Notes: a model not told the origin generated them from the letters alone. DNA of 55,663 nucleotides from Brevundimonas sp. UBA7664 (GCF_002483305.1 NZ_DLHQ01000017.1:1-55663); one strand, 5' to 3'. Counted from the stretch's first letter, positions 24,229-33,588 are shown. Program-made: numbers and translations.

Positions 24229-25601
24229 TTGCCGGCGATGGCGACGCCGTCGAACATCAGGGACGGACTGTTGAAACTGCTGCGGAACTCCAGGTCTGAA
24301 CCGCGCGCCATCCGGGTCCAGAGCTCGGCCAGATTGCCGGCGACGGTGACGCCGCTGACGGGCCAGACGATCTGGCCGTTCTCGAACCAGAAGCCCGAGA
24401 CTCCGGCCGACCAGTCGCCGGTGTTGGCGTTCAGCGAGGGGCCGAACATGGAGGTGACCAGCAGGCCGGTCCCGGCGTCGGCCATGAGGCCGTCGAGATC
24501 GCGCTCGCCCGGCTCGAGGTGCAGGTTGTGGGTCGAGACGCCGGGCGGGCCGGCGAGGCCGCGCGAGGCGTGGCCGGTCGAGGCGAGGCCCAGCTGGGCG
24601 GCGGCGGCGCTGTTGAGCAGCCAGGTGGTGAGGACGCCGTCCTGCACGATCGACTGGCGCGACACGGCCACGCCCTCGTCGTCGAAGGGGGTGGAGCCGA
24701 GGCCGCGCGGGCGCAGGGGATCGTCGATCAGATCGACGCCGGCGGGCAGGATGCGCTGGCCCAGCCGGTCCTTCAGGAAGGAGGTGCCGCGGGCGATCGA
24801 CGGGCCGGAGATGGCGCCGAGGATGGGCGACAGGACCTGGGTCGCAACGCGGTTCTCGAAGATCACCGGGGCGGTGGTCGAGTCGATCTTGCGGGGTCCG
24901 ACGCGAGCCACGGCGCGGCGGCCGGCGAAGTCGCCGATGGCGGCGGCGGGGGGCAGGTCGGACAGGTGGCGGACGGCGCGGTGTTCGCTGCCCCGTTCCA
25001 TGGCCCCGTCCTGCTCGGCGATGACACCGGCGCCGAGTGAGAAGGCCGAGCCGTGATAGGCGCCGTCGAAGCCGTGCGAGGTGACCAGCCGCCAGCGGCT
25101 GGACGAGGCCGAGGCGTGGCCGCCTTCGGATTTGGCGACGCCGGGCACGGCGAGGGCGGCGGCTTCGGTTTCGGCGGCGGCGGCCTCGAGCTCGGCGGCG
25201 CTGCGCTCGGACGGGTCGAACAGGTCGAGGTCGGCGAAGGGACCGCGGGCGAGGCGGTCCTGCGGGGCCAAGCCGGCGTAGGGGTCTTCGGGGGCGAGGC
25301 GGGCCATGGCCACGGCGCGCTCGACCAGACGGGCGCGGGTGGCGTCGGACAGGTCGGAAGCCGATACCGTCGCCATCCGCCGACCGATGAAGACGCGCAG
25401 GCCGAGGTCGCGGCTCTCCTCGCGCTCGACGTCTTCCAGCTTGCCGTTGCGGACGCCGACGGACAGGGCTGCGCGCTCGGCCGAGACCGCCTCGGCGGCG
25501 TCGGCCCCGGCCCTGAGGGCGGCGGCGACCAGATCGGGCAGGATGTCGGGGGAGGCGGCGGACGCGGTACGGTCAGGCATGCCCCGATATGGCCGGGACA
25601 A
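24225..25601 (-). CDS. TldD/PmbA family protein
   Basis: A 458-residue protein of normal family length. The N-terminal domain has ADAAEAVSAERAALSVGVRNGKLEDVEREESRDLG-like content, and the C-terminal half shows the PmbA-type features HASRGLAGPPGVSTHNLHLEPG-like and GFWFENGQIVWPVSGVTVAGNL-like segments. TldD/PmbA homologues form a metalloprotease that cleaves peptides such as microcin precursors and CcdA. Only one subunit gene is present here. It is the first gene of a coupled CysQ-DUF4170 run. Confidence 0.85.
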   Translation of the reverse strand: MSRPYRGMPDRTASAASPDILPDLVAAALRAGADAAEAVSAERAALSVGVRNGKLEDVEREESRDLGLRVFIGRRMATVSASDLSDATRARLVERAVAMARLAPEDPYAGLAPQDRLARGPFADLDLFDPSERSAAELEAAAAETEAAALAVPGVAKSEGGHASASSSRWRLVTSHGFDGAYHGSAFSLGAGVIAEQDGAMERGSEHRAVRHLSDLPPAAAIGDFAGRRAVARVGPRKIDSTTAPVIFENRVATQVLSPILGAISGPSIARGTSFLKDRLGQRILPAGVDLIDDPLRPRGLGSTPFDDEGVAVSRQSIVQDGVLTTWLLNSAAAAQLGLASTGHASRGLAGPPGVSTHNLHLEPGERDLDGLMADAGTGLLVTSMFGPSLNANTGDWSAGVSGFWFENGQIVWPVSGVTVAGNLAELWTRMARGSDLEFRSSFNSPSLMFDGVAIAGK

Positions 25602-25629
25602 GGCGACGCCGCAACCGCGCGCGTGAAGT

Positions 25630-26037
25630 TCAGACGAAGGCGTGGACCACCAGCATCCCGCCGGCCGTGAACAGGGCGAGATAGGTCAGGGCCATCCCCA
25701 GGACGCGACCAAAGGTCGGCTTCTTGTCGCTCAGGCCGACGGCGTGGATCAGACGTCCCGCCAGGAGGACTCCACCGACGGCGTGCACCGCCATGGCCGG
25801 CATCGCCAGCATGGCCAGAAGGGCCAGGGCGCCGACTCCGACCGGAACATATTCCGCGGCATTGCCGAAGACCCGGCCCGGCAGGGTGATCTGGGACGCG
25901 GCTCCGTCGCCCAGCAGCACCTTGTGCTTCTTTCGGTTCAGGGCGACCCGCACCGAAAGCACGAGCATCAGCAGGAGCAGCAGGCCGCTCCACAGGGCGG
26001 CAGCCTGAACCGGTGTCATCGTCTCGAACATCGCCAT
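25630..26037 (-). CDS. MAPEG family membrane protein
   Basis: A 135-residue protein with four transmembrane helices, of the MAPEG family (membrane-associated proteins in eicosanoid and glutathione metabolism). AEYVPVGVGALALLAM and GRLIHAVGLS are family landmarks. Substrates in bacteria are unknown; glutathione-linked detoxification is possible. Its ATG shares one base with the stop of the M14 peptidase gene upstream (TGATG). Confidence 0.82.
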   Translation of the reverse strand: MAMFETMTPVQAAALWSGLLLLLMLVLSVRVALNRKKHKVLLGDGAASQITLPGRVFGNAAEYVPVGVGALALLAMLAMPAMAVHAVGGVLLAGRLIHAVGLSDKKPTFGRVLGMALTYLALFTAGGMLVVHAFV

Positions 26038-27863
26038 CAGTTTTCTCGCCCCACCGGATAGAGCCGGTAATGGTCATCATAGAACGGGGTTCGCTCATAG
26101 AACCACTGCAAACGGGCGTCGCCGTCGGCCGCGAACGCCGGCTCCGCGGCCAGTTTGGCCTCGAACTCGTTCCTGAGCGCCGGGTCGGCGGCCATCATGG
26201 CCTCGGCCAGCGGGGCGATGGCGTAGCCCTCGATGTATTCGACCCGGCTGAGCACCTCGGGGAACAGGCCCCAGGCGAAGAAGCTCTCGCTGGACTGCGG
26301 CTCCAGCAGCAGGACGACGATGTCGCCCAGCGGCTGGTCGGTGGGCACGCGAACCGAGCCGGCGGGGAAGGTCCAGTCGCGGCGCTCGGGCGTGACGCCC
26401 GTGACGGTGACGCCGACGTGACCCTCGTTGGCGCGGGTCGCCAGCTTCGGCTCGACGAGGCGCAGCATGTCGAGATTGACGGTGCGCGGGGCGTCGAGCG
26501 TCTCCATCCGGACGCCGTGGACGCGGAGCCGCTCGATGATGTCGGCGCGGTAGGACGGGACCCAGTAGGCCTCGGGCCGGGCGAGTGTCAGCGTGGGGCG
26601 AGAGCCGTAGAAGGGCAGGGCCCAGGGCTCCGGGTCCGGCTCGCCCAGCCAGCGGATCTCCTGACGGCCCGAGGCGGGGCTGTCGTACATCTCGTAGCGG
26701 ATGCCCTTGAAGGTCCGGGTGTAGGCCGGCGTTGGATCGGCGGCGAAGTTGGCCGGGATTTCGGCGGGGCGCAGGGCCGTGTCGGCGGCGATGGCCGTGC
26801 GCAGGGCCGGGCCGTCGGCGGCGAGACGGCGCATGGCGGCCTCAAGGAAGACATAGGTGCCCAGGACGCGCTGTTCGTAGGGCTTGAGGCTGTGGTTCTC
26901 GATCAGGATGGTGGGGACATGGGCCGCGGAACCCCAGCCGTTGGAAAACCGCTCGCCAAGCCCGCCGTCGGACAGGCCGGCGCGGGGATCGTCGCCGATA
27001 CCGAAGACCAGCTCGCCGGGAATGTGGCCTTCCGCCTCGAGGGCGGCGTTGATCGCGGGCTTGAAGGCGTCGTCCAGCCAGCGGGCGATGGCCGGCGAGC
27101 GCGACCAGACGCCGTTCTCGCCGTTGAAGCCGTAGGTGACGTCATACTGGTAATCCATGCCGTCGGTGACGTGGATATCGACGTAGAGGTCGGGCCGGTA
27201 TTTCAGGATCAGGCCGCGCACGGCCCGCATCTCGGGCTGGTCCAGTTTCAGATAGTCGCGGTTGAGGTTCTGGTTGGTCGCCGTGTTGCGCCAGCCCTGG
27301 ATGCGGGGGCCGCGCTGGTTGGGGCGGCTGTAGGCGCTGGCGCGCTCATGGCCGTCGACCGAGAGGATGGGGATCAGGATCAGATTGACCCGGTCGAGCA
27401 GCGCGTCCTTGCCGTTGAAGGCGATGTCGCGGAGCAGCATCATGCCGGCGTCCTTGCCGTCGATCTCGCCCGGATGGATGCCGGCCTGGGCCAGCAGCAC
27501 GGGCTTGGACGGGTCGAAGGCGGCGCCGTCCTTTGAGGCGATGACGGCGTAGATCGGCCGGCCCTCGGGCGAGACGCCGAACTGTTCGATGCGGATCAGG
27601 TCGGAGGCGGCGTCGAGCCGGTCGAACCAGGCGCGGGTGTCGGCGTAGTTGGGGCTCTCGTCATGCTCGGCGTCGGCCTCGAAGGCCGTGACCCACGGGT
27701 CCGAGGCGTCGCGCAGCAGGGCGCGGCTGGCGCCGTCCCAGGCCGGGGCGGGCGGCAGGAAGGGCTGGTCCCAGGGGGCGGCGTTGGGAACGGACGGGGA
27801 CTGGGACATGGCGGGACTCGATACGAGCGCGGCGAACGCGGCGATGATCAGGGTGGAGCGCAT
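26037..27863 (-). CDS. Secreted M14 family metallocarboxypeptidase
   Basis: A 608-residue protein with a signal peptide (MRSTLIIAAFAALVSSPAMSQ). The M14 zinc motif is HPGE in LLAQAGIHPGEIDGKDAG, and the third ligand region is DIHVTDGMDYQYDVTYG. It also has a C-terminal beta-rich region of about 200 residues beyond the catalytic domain. It likely trims peptides at the C-terminus in the periplasm or outside the cell. It is coupled by TGATG to the MAPEG gene. Confidence 0.87.
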   Translation of the reverse strand: MRSTLIIAAFAALVSSPAMSQSPSVPNAAPWDQPFLPPAPAWDGASRALLRDASDPWVTAFEADAEHDESPNYADTRAWFDRLDAASDLIRIEQFGVSPEGRPIYAVIASKDGAAFDPSKPVLLAQAGIHPGEIDGKDAGMMLLRDIAFNGKDALLDRVNLILIPILSVDGHERASAYSRPNQRGPRIQGWRNTATNQNLNRDYLKLDQPEMRAVRGLILKYRPDLYVDIHVTDGMDYQYDVTYGFNGENGVWSRSPAIARWLDDAFKPAINAALEAEGHIPGELVFGIGDDPRAGLSDGGLGERFSNGWGSAAHVPTILIENHSLKPYEQRVLGTYVFLEAAMRRLAADGPALRTAIAADTALRPAEIPANFAADPTPAYTRTFKGIRYEMYDSPASGRQEIRWLGEPDPEPWALPFYGSRPTLTLARPEAYWVPSYRADIIERLRVHGVRMETLDAPRTVNLDMLRLVEPKLATRANEGHVGVTVTGVTPERRDWTFPAGSVRVPTDQPLGDIVVLLLEPQSSESFFAWGLFPEVLSRVEYIEGYAIAPLAEAMMAADPALRNEFEAKLAAEPAFAADGDARLQWFYERTPFYDDHYRLYPVGREN

Positions 27864-27918
27864 CAGGGTTCCTCGGCCATTCGGGGTCGGGTTTCAAGCG
27901 TGGGCGGGCGGCGGCCGG

Positions 27919-28542
27919 TCAGGGCGACCCGGTCGCCGCCGGTTGCGTCGGCTGGCCTGCCGCCATGGCGTCCGGCGCGACGAGGGAGGCGACCGCCAGC
28001 AGGATATAGACCGCCATATGCAGGCCGATCATGGCCGCGAACAACGGGGGTCGCCGGGCCAGCGCCGCCGGAATGATCAGCGCCATGTAGAAGGCGAGAT
28101 TCAGCAGATAGCCCACGATCATCACCATCCCGCCGGGCTTGCCCAGGTTCACGACGATGGCGGCCAGGACCACCATGGCGTTCGCCACGACCGTCAGCAT
28201 CAGCACGACGCGCTTGTTGGCCCAGAAATGATCGTCCAGCGACGCCCCGTCCTCGATCGCGTGCGGGAAGACGAGCGAGGCGGCGATGAAATAGACCAGG
28301 GTGATGGCCAGGCCGATGATCAGCATGCCGTAGCTGAACGGCAGGTCGCGGAAATTGACCCAGGCGGAATCCCAGAAGCTGGCGATGTCCATGCCCACGA
28401 ACAGGGCCAGCAAGGGCGTCAGCCAGCCGATCCTGATCTTGTGGCGGTGCTGGATCGCGGTCGCCATCCCGGTGGCGATGACGGCGACCGACAGGCCCAG
28501 CAACAGGCCGTAGAAGCTGAAGAAGAATTCGAACGCGGCCAC
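27919..28542 (-). CDS. Hypothetical multi-pass membrane protein
   Basis: A 207-residue protein with about six hydrophobic segments, a start in MAAFEFFFSFYGLLLGLSVA, and short polar loops including DGASLDDHFWANKR. No family was recognised with confidence. It lies 55 bases upstream of the M14 gene on the same strand. A stretch of 125 bases without a gene separates it from the DUF1579-like gene. Confidence 0.65.
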   Translation of the reverse strand: MAAFEFFFSFYGLLLGLSVAVIATGMATAIQHRHKIRIGWLTPLLALFVGMDIASFWDSAWVNFRDLPFSYGMLIIGLAITLVYFIAASLVFPHAIEDGASLDDHFWANKRVVLMLTVVANAMVVLAAIVVNLGKPGGMVMIVGYLLNLAFYMALIIPAALARRPPLFAAMIGLHMAVYILLAVASLVAPDAMAAGQPTQPAATGSP

Positions 28543-28667
28543 ACCGGCTCCCCATACCGCCCAGCTCCACCGTAGGCAGGGTTGGGCCCGTCGTCACCAC
28601 CGAACGAGCCGGGGCCGCCCGGGTCAGCCGTGTCGTCGCGGGTCCGCCCGGCGAAGAGGGCGAGCGG

Positions 28668-29153
28668 TCATGCGGCCCTCGTGAAGTCCATGACCCAATT
28701 GGTCTCCCAGGTCGCGCCGCCGTCGTACGAGAAGGCCTGGGTCCAACGGGCGCTGTCGGCGGTGATGTCGGACCAGATGTATCGGGCGCTGACAGGCCGG
28801 CCGCCGTCGCTGTCGGAGCCTTCCAGCACGCAGCCGTTGGCGTGGAACCGGCCGCGGACGGGCGGCTGCAGGACGCCATCGACGCTGTTGATCCAGTGGA
28901 TGACCCATTCGCGGGCCGGAATGTCGAAGGCGCGCACCGCCATGCCGGTCCATCCGCGCGCCGGACAGTCGATCTGTTCGACATTGGCCAGGCCGCCCAG
29001 CCGCGGCTCGCACCATCCAGCCGATGGGAATTCGTCCCAGTCGTCGGAGCCGTCGCCCCGCACCTTCAGCTTGCGATTGGCGACGCTCCAGCGGCCGTGG
29101 ATGAAGTCGAAGTCGTGGATTTCAGGCAGGGCATCGATGGGGTCGGCGGACAT
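28668..29153 (-). CDS. DUF1579-like protein under YafY-type control
   Basis: A 161-residue protein with the landmarks DFDFIHGRWSVANRKL at the start and SYDGGATWETNWVMDFTR at the end, like DUF1579 or lipocalin-like proteins of unknown function. It has no signal peptide, unlike its paralogue at 33011-33541. It is divergent from the YafY/WYL regulator across 88 bases that contain a perfect palindrome, so it is the most likely target of that regulator. Confidence 0.68.
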   Translation of the reverse strand: MSADPIDALPEIHDFDFIHGRWSVANRKLKVRGDGSDDWDEFPSAGWCEPRLGGLANVEQIDCPARGWTGMAVRAFDIPAREWVIHWINSVDGVLQPPVRGRFHANGCVLEGSDSDGGRPVSARYIWSDITADSARWTQAFSYDGGATWETNWVMDFTRAA

Positions 29154-29200
29154 GGCGGTTTCCTTCTCGAGGGATGATGCGAGAGGAATACGGCCCCTAA

Positions 29201-29219
29201 CCTGACATCTGTTGTCAGG
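29201..29219. promoter_or_regulatory. Operator-like inverted repeat between divergent genes
   Basis: CCTGACA and TGTCAGG form perfect 7-base arms around the spacer TCTGT. The site is 47 bases from the DUF1579-like start and 22 bases from the regulator start, the classic position for autoregulation plus control of a divergent target. Binding by the YafY-type protein is inferred. Confidence 0.7.
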
Positions 29220-29241
29220 ATTTATCGCCTAGTGTCGAAAA

Positions 29242-30210
29242 ATGCGCGCCAGCCGACTGCTTTCCATTCTCCTGCTGCTCCAGACCCGGGGGCGGATGAC
29301 GGCGGAGGCGCTGGCGGCCGAGTTCGAGGTGTCGGTGCGCACCGTCTATCGCGACATCGACCAGCTGAGCGCGGCGGGGGCGCCGGTCTATGCCGACCGG
29401 GGCCGGGCCGGAGGGTTCCAGCTGATGGACGGCTACCGCACCCGGCTGACCGGTCTGACCGATGCGGAGGCCGAGACCCTGTTCCTAGGCGGGCTGTCGG
29501 GGCCGGCGGCGCAGATGGGCTTCTCGGGCGCGGTGACGACCATGCAGCTGAAACTGCTGGCCGCGCTTCCCCCGGAACGGCAGGCGGCGGCGGAACGGCT
29601 GGCGGGGCGGTTCCATCTTGATCCGGTCGGCTGGTACCAGAACCCGGACGAGGCCGAACGCCTGCCCGCCATCGCCCAGGCGGTGTGGAACAGCCGCCGC
29701 ATCGTCGTGCGCTACGAGAGCTGGAAGGGCGAGGTGGCGCGGACGCTGGAGCCGCTGGGCCTGATCCTGAAGGGCGGGCTCTGGTATCTGGCGGCGCGGC
29801 CGGCGGAGGGGCGGCGGCGGGAGCCGCGGACCTACCGGGTGTCGAACATCCTCCAACTGACCTTGGCCGAGCAGACGTTCGAGCGGCCGGCGGGGTTTGA
29901 TCTGGCGGCGTGGTGGGCGGAGACGTCGCGGCGGTTCGAGGCGGAGATCTTCACCGGGACGGCGACGCTGCGAGTGACGACCGAGGGGCTGAGACGGCTG
30001 GCGCGGCTGGGGACGGAGCGGGCGCGGATCGCGGCGGGCGCCCGGCCGGGGGCGGACGGCCGGGTGGAGGTCGTGGTCCCGATCGAGTCGGTCGAACACG
30101 CCGCGATCGACTTCCTGCGTCTGGGACCCGAGGCCGAGGTGCTGGCCCCGCCCGAGCTTCGGACGGCCATGTCCGCCACGGCCCGCCGACTGGCCGCCCT
30201 CTACGCCTGA
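29242..30210 (+). CDS. YafY-like transcriptional regulator with WYL domain
   Basis: A 322-residue regulator. Residues about 5-60 form a DeoR/HTH_11-type DNA-binding domain (LAAEFEVSVRTVYRDIDQLS), and residues about 140-220 a WYL domain, here with WYLAARP. A C-terminal WCX-type segment (EVVVPIESVEHAAIDFLRLG) follows. WYL domains sense ligands such as single-stranded nucleic acids in some members. It is divergent from the DUF1579-like gene and likely binds the intergenic palindrome. Confidence 0.87.
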   Translation: MRASRLLSILLLLQTRGRMTAEALAAEFEVSVRTVYRDIDQLSAAGAPVYADRGRAGGFQLMDGYRTRLTGLTDAEAETLFLGGLSGPAAQMGFSGAVTTMQLKLLAALPPERQAAAERLAGRFHLDPVGWYQNPDEAERLPAIAQAVWNSRRIVVRYESWKGEVARTLEPLGLILKGGLWYLAARPAEGRRREPRTYRVSNILQLTLAEQTFERPAGFDLAAWWAETSRRFEAEIFTGTATLRVTTEGLRRLARLGTERARIAAGARPGADGRVEVVVPIESVEHAAIDFLRLGPEAEVLAPPELRTAMSATARRLAALYA

Positions 30211-30211
30211 G

Positions 30212-31741
30212 CTATTTCCAGATCGGCGCGCCCTCGCCGGGCAGGCCGAGGCGGTCCCACATCTCCGACACCCGCTCGACGACACCTTCGTCCATGCGAA
30301 TCTCCTCGCCCCATTCCCGCTTGGTCTCGGGCGGCCATTTGTCGGTGGCGTCGAGGCCGATCTTGGAGCCGAGGCCGCTCTCGGGGCTGGCGAAGTCGAG
30401 GTAGTCGATCGGGGTGTTCTCGATCAGGGTGATGTCGCGCGCCGGGTCCATCTTGGTCGATATGGCCCACATGACCTGTTTCCAGTCGCGGGCGTCGATG
30501 TCGTCGTCCACGACGATGACCCATTTCGTGTACATGAACTGGCGCAGATAGCTCCAGACGCCCAGCATCACCCGCTTGGCGTGGCCGGGGTAGGCCTTCT
30601 TCATCGACACCACGGCGATGCGGTAGGAACAGCCTTCGGGCGGCAGCCAGAAGTCGGTGATCTCGGGGAACTGGGCGCGCAGCAGGGGGATGAAGACCTC
30701 GTTCAGCGCCTCGCCCAGCACAGAGGGCTCGTCCGGCGGGCGGCCGGTGAAAGTGGTCAGATAGATCGGGTCCTTCCGCATGGTGATCGCGGTGACCTGG
30801 AAGACCGGGAAGGTCTCGACCGAGTTGTAGTAGCCGGTGTGGTCGCCGTAGGGGCCTTCGGGGGCGTGTTCGTCGAACAGGACGTGGCCCTCCAGCACGA
30901 TCTCGGCATTGGCGGGGACCATCAGCGGCACGGTCTTGCACGGGACCAGCTCGGCCTTGGCGCCGCGCAGCAGGCCGGCGAACTGGTATTCGGACAGGGT
31001 GTCGGGCACCGGCGTCACGGCGGCGAGGATGGTGCCGGGGTCGGCGCCGAGGACGACAGCGCAGGGCAGGGGGCCCTTCTTCCCGGCCTTCTTGTGCCGG
31101 GCGTAGTGCTGGGCCCCGCCGCGATGGGCCAGCCAGCGCATGATGGCCTTGTCCTTGCCGAGCACCTGCATGCGGTAGATGCCGAGGTTGAAGTCGTCCT
31201 CGCGATCCTCGGACGGCCCCTTGGTGACGACGAGGCCCCAGGTGATCAGGGGCGCGGGCTCGCCGGGCCAGCAGCCCTGGACGGGCAGGCTGGTCAGGTC
31301 GATCTGGTCGCCCTTGAGGACGATTTCCTGCACCGGCGCGGACTTCACCACCTTGGGCCGCATCGACATGACGGTCTTGGCGAGGGGCAGCATCTCCATC
31401 GCGTCCGACAGGCCGCGCGGCGGGGTCGGGTTGCGCAGGAAGGCCAGAAGTTCGCCGACCTCGCGCAGTTCGGCGGCGGTGGTGCGGGTCTTCTTCTCCA
31501 TGGTCACGCCCATGGCGACGCGCTTCACCGTGCCGAACAGATTGGCGAGGCAGGGGATGGGGCTGATCGAGCCGTCGGGCATGACGGGCTTTTCGAACAG
31601 GACCGCCGGGCCGCCGTTGCGCAGCAGCCGGGTCTGGATCTCGGTCATCTCGAGGTGGGTCGAGACGGGCTCGGAAACGCGAACCAGTTCGCCCTCGGCC
31701 TCGAGCATGGCCATGAAGTCGCGAAGGGATTTGTAGGCCAA
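30212..31741 (-). CDS. ubiD: UbiD family decarboxylase
   Basis: A 509-residue prenylated-FMN-dependent decarboxylase. Motifs are NLFGTVKRVAMGV, IYRMQVLGKDKAIMRW, AHRGGAQHY and EGPYGDHTGYYN. The length fits UbiD, which decarboxylates polyprenyl-4-hydroxybenzoate in ubiquinone synthesis. The prenyl-FMN synthase UbiX is not in the window, so a relative acting on another aromatic acid cannot be excluded. It converges on the YafY-like gene at one base distance. Confidence 0.9.
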   Translation of the reverse strand: MAYKSLRDFMAMLEAEGELVRVSEPVSTHLEMTEIQTRLLRNGGPAVLFEKPVMPDGSISPIPCLANLFGTVKRVAMGVTMEKKTRTTAAELREVGELLAFLRNPTPPRGLSDAMEMLPLAKTVMSMRPKVVKSAPVQEIVLKGDQIDLTSLPVQGCWPGEPAPLITWGLVVTKGPSEDREDDFNLGIYRMQVLGKDKAIMRWLAHRGGAQHYARHKKAGKKGPLPCAVVLGADPGTILAAVTPVPDTLSEYQFAGLLRGAKAELVPCKTVPLMVPANAEIVLEGHVLFDEHAPEGPYGDHTGYYNSVETFPVFQVTAITMRKDPIYLTTFTGRPPDEPSVLGEALNEVFIPLLRAQFPEITDFWLPPEGCSYRIAVVSMKKAYPGHAKRVMLGVWSYLRQFMYTKWVIVVDDDIDARDWKQVMWAISTKMDPARDITLIENTPIDYLDFASPESGLGSKIGLDATDKWPPETKREWGEEIRMDEGVVERVSEMWDRLGLPGEGAPIWK

Positions 31742-31817
31742 GGCAGAACGCTCCGTCAGAGCGTCATGGATTAGGCGGGCGCGCGCGCCGTGTCACGCCA
31801 TGGCGGGTGCGGCCTTT

Positions 31818-32066
31818 TCAGTAGGCCCGCGTATCCGACACCAGCGCCCACAGCGGCAGGCGCAGGGCGCTGGTGGCGGCGCCGATCTGGGCGGTGGTCA
31901 GGTGGGCGCGGCCGGCCTCGGCGCGGCGGGCTTCCTCGACCGGCATGTGAATCAGGGCCGCGACGTCCTCAATGGACAGGCCACGGTCCTCGCGCCACCG
32001 CTTCAGCCTCGCGCCGACCGCTGCGTCGAGCGGATCGACGCCGGGAAACCCCAGCACCAAGCCCAT
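31818..32066 (-). CDS. Small helix-turn-helix (Xre-like) protein
   Basis: An 82-residue protein with an HTH of Xre/Cro type: LKRWREDRGLSIEDVAALIHMPVEEARRAEAG. The rest is short and gives no ligand domain. It may act as a small DNA-binding regulator, but no target is evident. The aldo/keto reductase gene lies 37 bases upstream on the same strand, so they may be co-transcribed. Confidence 0.65.
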   Translation of the reverse strand: MGLVLGFPGVDPLDAAVGARLKRWREDRGLSIEDVAALIHMPVEEARRAEAGRAHLTTAQIGAATSALRLPLWALVSDTRAY

Positions 32067-32103
32067 GGTTCGCTCCCTTGGCGCGCCGACTGATCGCAGC
32101 GCG

Positions 32104-32955
32104 TCAGGCCCATTCTTCGTCCCAGTTGAAGGACTTGTCGAGCCAGTCGCCCAGACGGCCGTCGGGACGGGCGAGGGCGTGGATGCGGTCCATCTCCTCT
32201 CCCGTCAGTTGGAAGTCGAAGATGTCGAAGCTCTCCTCGGCCCGGCTGACCTTCGAGGTGCGCGGGATGGCGATGACGTCCTGCTGGATCAGCCAGCGCA
32301 GGGTCACCTGGCCGGGGCTCTTGCCGTGCGCCTTGCCGATCTCGATCAGGGTGGCGTCATCGGCGATATTGCCCTGGGCCAACGGCGACCAGGCGGTGAT
32401 GGAGGAGCCGAGGTCCTTCGCCGCGGCCTTGAGCTTCGAGAGCTTGAGGTAGGGGTGGTACTCGACCTGGTTGGTGACCAGCCGGGCCTTCGACAGGGTC
32501 TGGGCGCGGCGGAATTCGGCGGAGGGGAAGTTGGACAGGCCGATGGTCCGGGTCAGGCCCTGGTCTTGCGCCTCGTTGAGGGCGCCGAGGGTCTCCTCCC
32601 AGGCCGGCTCCGTCTTGGGCCAGTGCAGCAGCAGCAGGTCGGGGGTGAAGCCGAGGCTGGCGACGCTTTCCCGCGCCTGGTTCAGCAGCCCCTCGCGATC
32701 GAAATGGGCGACCCAGATCTTGGTGGTCAGCCAGATGTCCTCGCGCGCGACGTGGCCGGCGGCGATGGCGTCGCGGATGCCGTCTCCGACCGCCGCCTCA
32801 TTGTGATAGATCCAGGCCGTGTCGATGTGCCGGTAGCCGATGCGCAGGGCCTCGGCGACCATGGTCCGGGCGACCTCGGGCGTCAGGTTCCAGGTGCCGA
32901 ACCCGAGCAGGGGAATGGCGTGGCCGTCGACGGTGATGGCGGGCTGGTCGGTCAT
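32104..32955 (-). CDS. Aldo/keto reductase
   Basis: A 283-residue TIM-barrel reductase of normal length. The catalytic tetrad residues are visible: Asp and Tyr in DTAWIYHNE, Lys in WLTTKIW and His in LLLHWPK. The NADPH-binding end is PGQVTLRWLIQQDVIAIPRTSK. It would reduce an aldehyde or ketone in the cytoplasm (2,5-diketogluconate reductase-like subgroup). The substrate is unknown. Confidence 0.88.
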   Translation of the reverse strand: MTDQPAITVDGHAIPLLGFGTWNLTPEVARTMVAEALRIGYRHIDTAWIYHNEAAVGDGIRDAIAAGHVAREDIWLTTKIWVAHFDREGLLNQARESVASLGFTPDLLLLHWPKTEPAWEETLGALNEAQDQGLTRTIGLSNFPSAEFRRAQTLSKARLVTNQVEYHPYLKLSKLKAAAKDLGSSITAWSPLAQGNIADDATLIEIGKAHGKSPGQVTLRWLIQQDVIAIPRTSKVSRAEESFDIFDFQLTGEEMDRIHALARPDGRLGDWLDKSFNWDEEWA

Positions 32956-33010
32956 GGGAGGCTCCGGTCGGGAGGCGCTTACCTATGCCGACACGCCCGC
33001 CGATCAAGCG

Positions 33011-33541
33011 TCAGCGGCGTCGGTAGGTGAAATCAAAGCCGCCGTCGGACCAGGTCTGACCGCCGTCGTTTGAGGTGAGGCCCCACTGCCGGACCGAGCC
33101 GTCGGGCTGGGGGGCGATCGTCATGCGCTGGACGATGCCGGGCGTGCCCGGAGCGTCGAGGACCATGGCCGTGTCCTGTAATCCACCCTCAAAGACCATC
33201 ACCGACCCGCCGCTGTCGACATAGAACTGCCGCCATTTGCCGCCGTTTGCCGCGTCGAAGATGCTGAAGCTGGCACCGAAGTAGGAGGCCGAGACCCCGC
33301 CCGGGCCGAGGGTCTGGTGGTAGTTCTCTTCGATCGCGCAGCCGTCGACTGCCGACGAGATTGTGCTTCGGGCAAGGACCGTATCCGTCCCGGTCTGGCT
33401 CACATCCCACTCGCCGAGCCAGAAGTTGAAGGCGCTGTGGTCGGCGTCGGCGCAGTTGATCCGCGCGGGCCGTGGCGGCGGCGCGGTCTGGGCCGGCACT
33501 GCGGCCTGGAGCGCGAGGGCGAGCAGGGCGATGTGGATCAT
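33011..33541 (-). CDS. Secreted DUF1579-like protein
   Basis: A 176-residue protein with a signal peptide (MIHIALLALALQAAVPAQ). The mature part has FNFWLGEWDVSQTG, KWRQFYVDSGG and the C-terminal SNDGGQTWSDGGFDFTYRR, the same layout as the cytoplasmic paralogue at 28668-29153. It likely forms a calycin-like beta barrel, a fold inferred from the layout. The function is unknown. Confidence 0.65.
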   Translation of the reverse strand: MIHIALLALALQAAVPAQTAPPPRPARINCADADHSAFNFWLGEWDVSQTGTDTVLARSTISSAVDGCAIEENYHQTLGPGGVSASYFGASFSIFDAANGGKWRQFYVDSGGSVMVFEGGLQDTAMVLDAPGTPGIVQRMTIAPQPDGSVRQWGLTSNDGGQTWSDGGFDFTYRRR

Positions 33542-33588
33542 GGAGGCCTCCCGCCGCCCACGAACGCCCGGCCGGCGGCGGGGTCAAC

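Noticed and set aside
26013..27536. A 507-residue open frame opposite the M14 peptidase
   Set aside because: Low-complexity shadow. The M14 zinc motif and signal peptide are on the minus strand.
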